DNA of 35,709 nucleotides from Betaproteobacteria bacterium (GTDB taxonomy: Bacteria; Pseudomonadota; Gammaproteobacteria; Burkholderiales; Thiobacillaceae): positions 1 through 35,709 of the forward strand of contig JAGUXX010000086.1 in assembly GCA_020061585.1 (NCBI GenBank). The letters are read 5' to 3'. Position 1 is the stretch's first letter. Each line of letters opens with the position of its first letter. The notes beneath the pieces are model-generated. The model worked only from the letters and a program-made list of their open reading frames with translations. It was not told the origin of the DNA and ran no database searches. The position numbers and the translations under genes were made by a program. Shown in pieces: positions 1-8,907 of this stretch.

Positions 1-1289
1 GCCAGATCGGCGTCGGCCGACTGCGCCACCAGCAGCGCCGCAAGCCAGGCGCGGGCTTCGCCGACCACCACCGCTTGAGCGATTTCCGGCTGCGCCAGCA
101 GCGCCGACTCGATCCACTCCGGCGCGATGTTGCGGCCGTAAGCGGTGATGATCAGATTGCTTTTGCGGCCGGACAGATACAGATAACCGTCCGCGTCGAG
201 CCGGCCGAGATCGCCGCTGGCATAGCTACCGACACGTGCGCCGGATGTGTCCGGCGCGTTCAGATAGCCGAGAAACGCGCGGTTTTCGAGATGAATTTCG
301 CCCTCGGCGTCGATCCGCAGCCGCACCCGCGGCAACGGCCGGCCGACACTGCCCGGCCGATCGCCGCCAGGCAGATCGAGACAGACCACCGAGCCGCATT
401 CGGTCATGCCATAGCCTTCATGTACCGGCAGGCCGACAGCGCGCGCGGCGTCGAGCAGTTGTACAGCGCAGCGAGCGCCGCCGACCGCGACAAATTTCAG
501 GCTGGCCGGCGCGTTCTGGCGGGTGGCCCGCAAGGTCAGCGTCCAGGCTTTCAGCAGCTCCGGAACCAGTATCAGACTGTCAGGCTGGATCTCGCCGACC
601 CGTCGCTGCAATGACAGCGCATCGAATCCAGCCATGCCGCGCCAACCCAGATCGGCCAGCTTGGGCAGCACGATTTCCGCGCCGCGCAGCAACCCGGCAT
701 AGATGCCGGCAACATTCTCCAGCAGCAGCGCCAGCGGCAACAGCGCCAGATGACGGGTGATCGGTAGATCGGTCAGGGCCGCCTCGACCGCGACGGCGGT
801 ATCGAGCAGCCCGGCGGCCGACAGGCAAACGCCTTTGGGCTGGCCGGTGCTGCCGGAAGTAAACGATATCTTGGCGGTTCCCGGCGGCAGGCGCGCCGGC
901 GCGACCTCGCGCGCCAGCAAGGCCAGGCCATCCCACTGGCCGATTTCGCGGAAGCCGAGATCCAGGCCGACAATCCGCGCGGTCTGGTCGGTCAGCAGCA
1001 GATCCGCCGCCGCGCTGTCCAGGGCATGGCGCAACTGCTCATCATTGAAAAAGCCGGGCAGCGGCAACAGCGCGATACCCGCCCGCAGCGCCGCCAGATC
1101 GACCGTGGCCCAGGTCGGCCCGTTGTCCGCCAGCAGCGCCAGTACCTTGCCGTCGAGTTGCCACAACCGCCAGGTCAGCCGCTCGATATCCAGGCGCAAG
1201 TTGGCCGCCGTGCGGCTCCGGCCGTTGCCGGACAACAGCACGCGCTGCTCGGGCAAGCGGTTCAGGGCGCTGAACAAGCGTTCAGGCAC
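1..1289 (-). CDS. AMP-dependent acyl-adenylating enzyme (acyl-CoA synthetase-like), partial
   Basis: Member of the ANL superfamily, which activates a carboxylic acid with ATP to an acyl-adenylate and usually passes it to CoA or a carrier thiol. About 430 residues are visible and the C-terminal lid domain runs off the window start. Seen in order: phosphate-binding loop FTSGSTGQPKG, the YGMTECG motif, then the hinge region with SGDLGRLDADGYLYLSGR and a Lys-rich stretch ending KSNLIITAYGRNIAPEWIE-like. The chosen start is GTG at 1287-1289; it overlaps the TGA of the upstream gene by 8 nt, so translation is probably coupled. No transmembrane or signal segment is seen. The family is clear. The substrate is unknown; a medium or long fatty acid is an inference from overall resemblance to AMP-(fatty)acid ligases. 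Confidence 0.9.
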   Translation of the reverse strand, partial: MPERLFSALNRLPEQRVLLSGNGRSRTAANLRLDIERLTWRLWQLDGKVLALLADNGPTWATVDLAALRAGIALLPLPGFFNDEQLRHALDSAAADLLLTDQTARIVGLDLGFREIGQWDGLALLAREVAPARLPPGTAKISFTSGSTGQPKGVCLSAAGLLDTAVAVEAALTDLPITRHLALLPLALLLENVAGIYAGLLRGAEIVLPKLADLGWRGMAGFDALSLQRRVGEIQPDSLILVPELLKAWTLTLRATRQNAPASLKFVAVGGARCAVQLLDAARAVGLPVHEGYGMTECGSVVCLDLPGGDRPGSVGRPLPRVRLRIDAEGEIHLENRAFLGYLNAPDTSGARVGSYASGDLGRLDADGYLYLSGRKSNLIITAYGRNIAPEWIESALLAQPEIAQAVVVGEARAWLAALLVAQSADADL

Positions 1290-1944
1290 GCCGCGTCTCC
1301 GTCTGCTGTCGCAAACGCTCCAGTGCCAGACGTATGCGACCGGCGACCACCACCGGGCGGCTGTCGTAATAGCGGCCCCATTCGCGCGCCGCGTCGCCGA
1401 GTCGCAGCGGGTCGGCCACCTCCAGAGCCAGCGGCGGCAAACCGAGTTTGGCGAAGATGCCGATCAGCTCCTGGGTGGCGGTAAACACCACCCATTCGAA
1501 ACCGAGGCGATCCAGATGTTCGGCCAGCGCCATGATCATGCGCGCGCCGCCGCCCGGCGTCACCGAGGCCAGATTGCCGACTTCCGCGATGCGCTCGCGC
1601 GCGACCGGATGGCCGGCCAGGCGTTCGAGATGCGTCTGCACCGGCTGGTCGAGATAGGTTTCCAGAAATAACGGCGTACCGGCCGCGCCACGCCAGCCGG
1701 CGGCGGCCATGACACCATTGCGCGCACAGACTTCCACAGGTTCGAGCAACATCAGGTCGGGCGCGAAGCTGCTCACTTGGGCGGCGTAACGGCGGGCGAA
1801 GACGTCGCGAATGAATTGTTCCGCCTCGGCGCGACGCCGGGAGTCGGGAGTAATCAACCGCGTCGTGGTGGCGACGGGTCTGGCGGGGGCAAGGCGGCGA
1901 AATTCAGATGGTGCGGACATCGGACATAAGCTCTGTTTGGGCAT
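1282..1944 (-). CDS. Thermostable hemolysin (delta-VPH-like) family protein, probable GNAT-like acyltransferase
   Basis: 220 residues, a usual length for the thermostable hemolysin family (PF12261). Diagnostic stretches are ERLAGHPVARERIAEVGNLAS, a Gly-rich turn TPGGGARM, WVVFTATQEL, IFAKLGLPPLAL and EWGRYYDSRPVVVAG. Arrangement of a strand ending in EVGNLA, a Gly/Arg loop, a second strand and a later F-x-x-LGL resembles the GNAT/acyl-homoserine-lactone-synthase fold, so the haemolysin name may mislead; this is inference. There is no signal peptide. The gene is coupled to the downstream adenylating enzyme by an 8-nt overlap, which suggests one supplies activated acyl groups to the other. Start is uncertain: ATG at 1944 (weak GGA upstream) or ATG at 1920, eight codons in; neither has a good Shine-Dalgarno. 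Confidence 0.8.
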   Translation of the reverse strand: MPKQSLCPMSAPSEFRRLAPARPVATTTRLITPDSRRRAEAEQFIRDVFARRYAAQVSSFAPDLMLLEPVEVCARNGVMAAAGWRGAAGTPLFLETYLDQPVQTHLERLAGHPVARERIAEVGNLASVTPGGGARMIMALAEHLDRLGFEWVVFTATQELIGIFAKLGLPPLALEVADPLRLGDAAREWGRYYDSRPVVVAGRIRLALERLRQQTETRRA

Positions 1945-2041
1945 CTGTCCGGCAGATTAGTCAGGGGTGATTAATCGGGCCTTAAAGCCGAGGCGGAGTC
2001 ATGCGGAGCGGGTTCGACAGTCCTACGGTATTCGGAATATG

Positions 2042-2069
2042 TTGAAAAATTGATATGTGTCAATAAATT
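2042..2069 (+). promoter_or_regulatory. Candidate promoter with FNR/ANR-type box
   Basis: TTGATATGTGTCAA at 2050-2063 fits TTGAT-N4-(A/G)TCAA, the FNR/ANR/DNR binding pattern, with at most one mismatch to the strict consensus. The same stretch can be read as the spacer of a sigma70-like promoter: TTGAAA (2042-2047), 16 bp, TAAATT (2064-2069). It lies between the divergent hemolysin-family gene and the small gene at 2221, so either could be its target. Binding is inferred from sequence only. Confidence 0.45.
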
Positions 2070-2074
2070 GCGGC

Positions 2075-2191
2075 GATATTGCTGAAATATCAGGCAAAGC
2101 CACGCACAATCGCAGCCCGCGCCGATCTGGTAGACAAGTACCAACTGGTCACGCGGTTGTAATGCAACCGGGCTAGATTCGAGAGGCCCGG
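2075..2191 (+). promoter_or_regulatory. Structured 5' leader with four hairpins, two mutually exclusive
   Basis: If transcription starts just after 2069, the leader of the 2221 gene is about 145 nt and holds perfect short stems: GATATT/AATATC (2075-2080/2086-2091), TGGTA/TACCA (2128-2132/2139-2143), CGGTTG/CAACCG (2154-2159/2165-2170) and CCGGGC/GCCCGG (2168-2173/2186-2191). The last two share 2168-2170 and cannot form together, and the final one ends 20 nt before the GGAG ribosome binding site. This could be a switch or chance; no known riboswitch class was recognised. Confidence 0.3.
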
Positions 2192-2220
2192 CAAAATAAT
2201 GACTATGGATGGAGACCTCA

Positions 2221-2493
2221 ATGAATTCACAAACCTTTACGCACGTCGCCGCGCCTGTCGGCTCGAATCTCGCCGAGACCCAAAGCAAGCGCCAGTCTGG
2301 TCACCGTTACGATGCCGCACTGGCCTCGTTGCAGCCGCTGTTGAGCAACCCGGAATCACTCAAAGGCGCCGGTTTCTACCGCGCCTTGAACCAGCTTCAG
2401 AAAACCTACCCCGAGCTCACCGGCAATGAAATAGAGGCCTTGGTCACGGCGGTGCTGCGCGGTTTGCAGAATCACGACGACGCCACCGGCTAG
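2221..2493 (+). CDS. Small hypothetical protein (90 aa)
   Basis: Function not recognised. The start ATG at 2221 is preceded by GGAG at 2211-2214 with 6-nt spacing; an in-frame ATG at 2209 overlaps that ribosome binding site and is unlikely. The N-terminal 25 residues are polar and probably disordered (NSQTFTHVAAPVGSNLAETQ). The rest looks helical and soluble: RYDAALASLQPLLSNPESL, then YRALNQLQKTYPELTGNEIEALVTAVLRGL. No signal peptide, membrane segment or Cys pair is seen. It is divergent from the hemolysin-family gene and is preceded by an FNR-like box and a long leader, which suggests regulated expression. Codon use matches the neighbours. Confidence 0.75.
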   Translation: MNSQTFTHVAAPVGSNLAETQSKRQSGHRYDAALASLQPLLSNPESLKGAGFYRALNQLQKTYPELTGNEIEALVTAVLRGLQNHDDATG

Positions 2494-2728
2494 CCGGCAA
2501 GCGTTGTTGATCGCCGCCAGCGGGCGGTTGTCGCGGCATTCAAGGCGGTGATCGAGACCCGCGCCACACTGCTCGCCTGCTTGCCAGGCGCGGTTGCATA
2601 AATTCCCGTCATGCGCCCATAAGCAAAGCCGCGCTGACAAGGGGGGGATGCGCCGGTAAACTCGCGCGCCATACCGTTTCGCTCAGCGTTTCCCATATCG
2701 TTCCCCCATTTTCCCAAGGAGTTGTCCC

Positions 2729-4576
2729 ATGGCCACCCGCGACACCCTCGCCGCCAAAGCCGCGGCAAGCACCAGCGCCGCCAATCTGTTCGCCATCGCC
2801 CGCGATGCCTTCGAAGCGCCCGCGGATATGGGCTATGCCAAGGAATTGCTGGGCAGCGCCCAGTTTACCGATGACGCCGCCGCCAAGGCCGCGCTCGACA
2901 AAGTGGCCGGCGACGCCATGTTCACCAAGGATTTCGTCGCGCTGGCGATCGGCTATCAAGCGCTGGGCGATGCCGCCAAGGCCAAGGAAATGCTCGGCCA
3001 GGGCGCCGACTTCGCCATGGATGGCAGCGAAAAGGTTGCCGTCGGCATGGGCCAGTGGCTGGCGCTGGGTGATTCCGCCGCCGCCGCCAAGGCGCTGGCC
3101 GGCGCGCTCAAGGAAGTGTCGGTGACCGAGGAGCTGTACGGCCTGGCCGCCGTGGTCGCCGAATTGAACGATGCCGCGCTGTTCGGCCAGATTGTCGACA
3201 AGATCAAGACCAAGTGCGGTCGCGCCGGCGACTTTGCGCGTCTGGCGAAGATGGTCGCCGCCGGTGACCAGGCCAAGGGCGTCGAGATCATCAACGAAGG
3301 CGCCGCCAAGTACGGCAGCCCGGCCGATCTGATCGCGCTGTCCGGCGCCATGAACGACATCGACCCGGCCGCCGCCGCCGGTCTGTACGCCAAGGCGCTC
3401 GACTCGGCCAAGGATTTCACCGCGCTGATGCAGGTGCTGGCGGCCGCCGCCGGCAATCCGGAGTTCGCCAAGGCGGTGCTGGCCAAGGGCGGCGCGCTGG
3501 CCACTTCCACCGACGAACTGATCCAGTTGGCCGATGCCTGCGCCACCGCCGGCGATACCGCGAGCGCCGCCGAAATGCTGGACAAGGCCGAAGAAGCCGT
3601 CGGCAACCTGTTCGACATGCGCAAGGTGGTCGACGCGGTGGACAAGCACTTCGCCGGTGACGCCGCGCGCGTCGAGCGGGTCAAGGGCAAACTGGTCAAA
3701 CGCGAAGCCAATCAGGCCAAATACACCGAACTGCAGAACGAGGAAGCCAAGTGCACCACGGTCAAGCAGTTCATCAACCTGTCCGACCGCATCATCGCCG
3801 AACTGGAAGACACCGCCTACGCCGGCAAGGTGCTGGGCCTGGCGGAAACCCAGATGCGCGCCGAGGGCGGCTTCCACTTCGCCCGCTTCAAGTCGCTGAT
3901 CCTCGGCGTCGACCGTCTTGGCGACAAGGAATGGCTGGGCAAGCTGCTGGATGAAAGCGTCGCCAACGCCGCCGACTTCGTCTGGTTCCGTGAAATCGTG
4001 CTGACCTGCGCCAACGAGTTGACCGACGCCGAGTACGGCAAGGCGCGCGCCCGCGCTTACGCCGAAGCCCGCGCGCTGGGCGACAGCGCTTACGACTACA
4101 CCAAAATGGCGGAAACCGTGCAGACCGCGCTGGGTGATTCGGCGATGGCCGCCAAGCTGCTCGGCGATGCCGCCGCCCGCGCCACCGATCATTACGCGTT
4201 GGCGCACACCGCCAAGCTTTATCGCGACATCGGCGACAACGCCGCCGCCAACGGCCTGTTCGCCAAAGCCGCCGCCGCCTGCGTCAACGGCGACCAGTGC
4301 GTGCAACTGGCCAGCCGCCTGAAAGCCTACGAACTGCCGGCTTCCGAAATCGTTCCGCTGATGGACAGTTGCGGCGGTCATCTCGCCTCGGCCAGCGACA
4401 AGCTGCGTTGGGCCGAAGGCGTCGCCGATCTGTTGCTCGACAGCGCCTGGGCGGACAAGGCCTACACCGGCATCGCCGCCAGTTTCAGCAGTCCCGTCGA
4501 CAAGAAGCGTTTCGAACTCAGCCGCCAGATGCGCATGGGTTACACCTTCTTCGGCCCGGGCGTGCAAGCGCACTGA
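2729..4576 (+). CDS. Ala-rich helical-repeat (TPR/alpha-solenoid-like) cytoplasmic protein
   Basis: 615 residues, very rich in Ala, Lys, Asp and Gly, made of degenerate units of about 35 residues of the type LGDxAxAxxxLxxAxxxA (for example YQALGDAAKAKEML, WLALGDSAAAAKAL, ATAGDTASAAEML, YRDIGDNAAANGLFAKAA). The pattern resembles tetratricopeptide or related alpha-solenoids, but no exact family is recognised. There is no signal peptide or membrane segment, so it should be cytosolic. The start is well supported: AAGGAG at 2716-2721 lies 7 nt before the ATG. A strong terminator at 4639 makes it a single-gene unit. The strong RBS, GCC/AAG/GAC-biased codons and own terminator suggest an abundant protein (inference). 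Solenoids of this kind usually act as scaffolds; no catalytic motif is visible. Confidence 0.85.
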   Translation: MATRDTLAAKAAASTSAANLFAIARDAFEAPADMGYAKELLGSAQFTDDAAAKAALDKVAGDAMFTKDFVALAIGYQALGDAAKAKEMLGQGADFAMDGSEKVAVGMGQWLALGDSAAAAKALAGALKEVSVTEELYGLAAVVAELNDAALFGQIVDKIKTKCGRAGDFARLAKMVAAGDQAKGVEIINEGAAKYGSPADLIALSGAMNDIDPAAAAGLYAKALDSAKDFTALMQVLAAAAGNPEFAKAVLAKGGALATSTDELIQLADACATAGDTASAAEMLDKAEEAVGNLFDMRKVVDAVDKHFAGDAARVERVKGKLVKREANQAKYTELQNEEAKCTTVKQFINLSDRIIAELEDTAYAGKVLGLAETQMRAEGGFHFARFKSLILGVDRLGDKEWLGKLLDESVANAADFVWFREIVLTCANELTDAEYGKARARAYAEARALGDSAYDYTKMAETVQTALGDSAMAAKLLGDAAARATDHYALAHTAKLYRDIGDNAAANGLFAKAAAACVNGDQCVQLASRLKAYELPASEIVPLMDSCGGHLASASDKLRWAEGVADLLLDSAWADKAYTGIAASFSSPVDKKRFELSRQMRMGYTFFGPGVQAH

Positions 4577-4638
4577 TATACGCGGGGAGATCGGGTCAAC
4601 AGCGGCGGGTCAACCGCCGCGCCGCGCATCCCGACATG

Positions 4639-4668
4639 AAACGGGCCGGTTTATCCGGCCCGTTTTGC
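4639..4668 (+). terminator. Rho-independent terminator of the helical-repeat gene
   Basis: An 11-bp stem AAACGGGCCGG/CCGGCCCGTTT (4639-4649/4655-4665) with loop TTTAT, followed by TTGCTT. It lies 63 nt after the stop of the 615-aa gene. Its stem sequence is the same as that of the hppA terminator at 6394. Confidence 0.85.
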
Positions 4669-4876
4669 TTAACCCAATGCATCCTTGCCGAGCGTCGCGA
4701 CGGAGCAGCGCAAGACCATGAAGCGCCCGGAGCCTGCGTCAAAGGCTGCGAGCCGATGACAGGTGTTGAGCGCTGAAGGGACCTTGATACCTGCTTTGTG
4801 GCGGGCCGATGGTCAAGCCGACAAAGGTTGCCGGGAGCCCCCGGCAGGGAGCCCCGCAAGACGCAAGCTTGAACTG
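4669..4876. other. Intergenic region with hairpins, no gene seen
   Basis: No credible coding frame is seen between the terminator and the end of the convergent GDPD gene. Two inverted repeats are present: GCCGGG/CCCGGC (4830-4835/4840-4845, loop AGCC) and CTTTGTGGC/GCCGACAAAG (4794-4802/4817-4826, one bulge). On the minus strand they lie 30-80 nt after the GDPD stop and may act as 3' stabilisers or a weak terminator. Neither is followed by a U-tract. Confidence 0.3.
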
Positions 4877-6187
4877 TTACTTCATATCCATGCAATTGGC
4901 GTAGTAGGTCACAGTGGCGGGCCAGTCGGAGAAGATGCCCAGGATCTTCACATCCTTGGCCAGCACATCCAGGGCCTTGTACATGTCGCTGTCTTTCTTG
5001 ATGGCCACGCCGGCGGGGTCGAAGTCGTAGTAGTAGCCGGCCTTGGACGCGCCCTGGCGCAGGTCGGCCCGCTCGAAGGTCCAGGTGATGATGTCGAAGC
5101 CCATGCGCTTCAGGTCCTTGGCGAAGAGAGAGGGCACGATTTCGCCGCTGTTCGATAGCCGCAGCAGGGCGGGCATGGACGGGGCGATGACCTTGACGCC
5201 GCGCTGCTTCAACATTTGCAGGAATTCCATGCGCTCCATGGTGTCGTAGGGCGACTGGATGATGACGTCATCCTTGCTGGTGTCGTAGTCCAGCAAATAC
5301 ACCGCCTGCTTGCCGTACTTGGTGTTGTCGATCCAGTACAACACGTCCTCCAGGTTGAACGACTGGGGCCAGGTATCCCGGGGCCGGACGCCGGCGTTTT
5401 CCATGGTGTCGGCGAATTGCTGGGCGTACTGCGCCTGACCGCCGAAAATGGCGTCGATACGGTCCTGGTGGCTGGCGCTCTTCAGCTCGGGGGTGTGCTT
5501 CACGCCCATCTCCTGGTTCAGGGCGATGCTCTCCTTGAAGGTCAGGACATTGGCGCGGCCCACGTACAGATCGGTCCGCCAGTTGGCGGTGCCGCCCAGA
5601 TAGCCTTCCGGCGTCGTGGCGCCGGGGTCGCTGGCGTCCATCTTGGCCTGCAGGGTCTTGTACTCCGCCAGGGTCAGGTCGCTGGCGCAGCACTGCGGCG
5701 CGGGGTTGGCGGGCACCGGGCCGGTCCAGGGCACGGTGCACTTGTCGTTCAGCGGTGTGGCGACGATGTTGGTGGTGGTGTGCAGGTCGCACTCGCTGTG
5801 GCGACAGACCAGCTCGCCGTCGGCGGTGAAAGTCACGTCGCATTCGACGATGCCGGCACCCATGCGGGCAGCGGCCATGTACGACACATCGGAATGTTCG
5901 GGGAACTGCATGGCGGCGCCCCGGTGACCGATGGAGAAGTCGGTTTTGTAAAAGGGCCCATTCTGGCACTGCATCAGGCGGTCCTTGAGCTTGCCTTCAT
6001 CCATGCCTTCCACCAGATAGAAGGGGCGGGGGCCGAGCTGCGCGGTTTCGTCCTGTTTCATCTCGCCATGGTTTTGGAAATGGCTTTGTCTGTTGTCATC
6101 ATAGTCACGATTGGCGGATGCCGAGCTGGCAAAACTGGTGGTAACAACCATGGCGACGGCCACGGCCAGTGTGGTTCGGTAATTCAT
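4877..6187 (-). CDS. Secreted glycerophosphodiester phosphodiesterase family protein
   Basis: 436 residues from ATG 6187, which has AGGAGG about 7 nt upstream; an in-frame extension to 6259 is rejected. A signal peptide (MNYRTTLAVAVAMVV then TTSFASSASA) predicts export to the periplasm or outside. The GDPD signature follows: SIGHRGAAMQFPEHS (HRG motif), then GAGIVECDVTFTADGELVCRH with the metal-binding E-x-D pair and the second His, then SECDLHTTTN. The family hydrolyses glycerophosphodiesters to glycerol 3-phosphate and an alcohol using a divalent metal. It is longer than the usual 250-300 residues, with Cys-containing insertions (QCC, KC, CRHSEC) that suggest disulphides. It sits alone between two terminators with the same stem sequence; GpsA at 15040 acts on the same product but is not linked. 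An inverted repeat CTTCGGT/ACCGAAG (6279-6304) upstream may be regulatory. Confidence 0.85.
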   Translation of the reverse strand: MNYRTTLAVAVAMVVTTSFASSASANRDYDDNRQSHFQNHGEMKQDETAQLGPRPFYLVEGMDEGKLKDRLMQCQNGPFYKTDFSIGHRGAAMQFPEHSDVSYMAAARMGAGIVECDVTFTADGELVCRHSECDLHTTTNIVATPLNDKCTVPWTGPVPANPAPQCCASDLTLAEYKTLQAKMDASDPGATTPEGYLGGTANWRTDLYVGRANVLTFKESIALNQEMGVKHTPELKSASHQDRIDAIFGGQAQYAQQFADTMENAGVRPRDTWPQSFNLEDVLYWIDNTKYGKQAVYLLDYDTSKDDVIIQSPYDTMERMEFLQMLKQRGVKVIAPSMPALLRLSNSGEIVPSLFAKDLKRMGFDIITWTFERADLRQGASKAGYYYDFDPAGVAIKKDSDMYKALDVLAKDVKILGIFSDWPATVTYYANCMDMK

Positions 6188-6390
6188 AGTGGACCTCCTG
6201 TTGTGTTGGCTTGCGTGAGTGGACGCGGGCTCGCATCCAGTACCGACTTTGGCAACCAAATGTTTAGGCGTGATGGCGCTTCGGTTGCCGCTTCGTTACC
6301 GAAGTTGAAGCTGGCGCGGGACAAAGACCGCTCCTGGCCGATAAGCACCGGCTCCAATCCCTCGCCCTATCCACATCGAATTCAGAACGA

Positions 6391-6421
6391 AAAAAAACGG
6401 GCCGGCAAGCCGGCCCGTTTT
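6391..6421 (-). terminator. Rho-independent terminator of hppA
   Basis: Stem AAAACGGGCCGGC/GCCGGCCCGTTTT (6394-6406/6409-6421). On the minus strand it follows the hppA stop by 15 nt and runs into seven U residues (A-tract 6391-6397), a strong intrinsic terminator for the adk-pfp-hppA operon. Confidence 0.9.
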
Positions 6422-6436
6422 AATTGCTTGCCGCGA

Positions 6437-8473
<2,037 letters not shown>

Positions 8474-8622
8474 CGCTTCATCTCCTAGAAAGTCACCAAC
8501 TGCATTGCGGCAGAAGCGTCATCGCCACCGAAGCGGCAACAACCCCTCAAACCAGAGGAATCGCCCCTGGGCCCCCGGTCTGAGCCGGGTAGCCGGTTAC
8601 TGCAACAACCTGTGCAACTACG

Positions 8623-8841
8623 TCAGATATCGCGTCCCAAAGCCAGGCCGCCCTCGAAGCGCGTGCCCGGCTCGAAGCCGAATATCGCCTCCAGATCCAA
8701 TTCCCTGATCAAACCATCCACCGCCGCCTGGCCGTGTTCGCGCTGAACTTCGGACAAAATCAGCTTGGCCGAGTTGGCGTTGTAGAAACCGCCGAAATCG
8801 GCCTGAACCTTGAGCAATTGGCGAGCGCGGTCGAGAGTCAT
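8623..8841 (-). CDS. Small hypothetical protein between pfp and hppA (72 aa)
   Basis: Not recognised. Soluble, no Cys pair, no signal: MTLDRARQLLKVQADFGGFYNANSA-like start, then LILSEVQREHGQAAVDGLIRELDLEAIFGFEPGTRF. The start ATG at 8839-8841 has ACAGG about 8 nt upstream; an in-frame ATG at 8856 is possible and adds five residues. It lies 66 nt after pfp and 149 nt before hppA on the same strand. Codon use and ordered composition support a real gene. A role tied to pyrophosphate metabolism is suggested only by position. Confidence 0.7.
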   Translation of the reverse strand: MTLDRARQLLKVQADFGGFYNANSAKLILSEVQREHGQAAVDGLIRELDLEAIFGFEPGTRFEGGLALGRDI

Positions 8842-8873
8842 AGTGGAACCTGTCATCCGGACGCAATAATGAA

Positions 8874-8896
8874 CAAGGGCGCCGAAAGCGCCCTTG
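8874..8896 (-). terminator. Hairpin after pfp, candidate attenuating terminator
   Basis: A perfect 9-bp GC-rich stem CAAGGGCGC/GCGCCCTTG (8874-8882/8888-8896) with a 5-nt loop, 11 nt after the pfp stop. On the minus strand it is followed by TTCATTATT, a weak U-tract. It probably causes partial termination or 3' protection between pfp and the small gene/hppA. Confidence 0.6.
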
Positions 8897-8907
8897 ACCT
8901 GGGTTAT

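Noticed and set aside
2091-2191. Possible c-di-GMP (GEMM) riboswitch because of GGCAAAGCCACGCAC upstream of the 2221 gene
   Set aside because: Pieces such as CACGCACA and CAAAGCC occur, but in the wrong order and without the tetraloop stem and receptor helix of the class.
2609-4573. A 654-codon open frame on the minus strand opposite the solenoid gene
   Set aside because: The plus-strand gene has a strong ribosome binding site, a terminator and a repeat pattern; the antisense frame is Gly/Val/His-rich and lacks signals.
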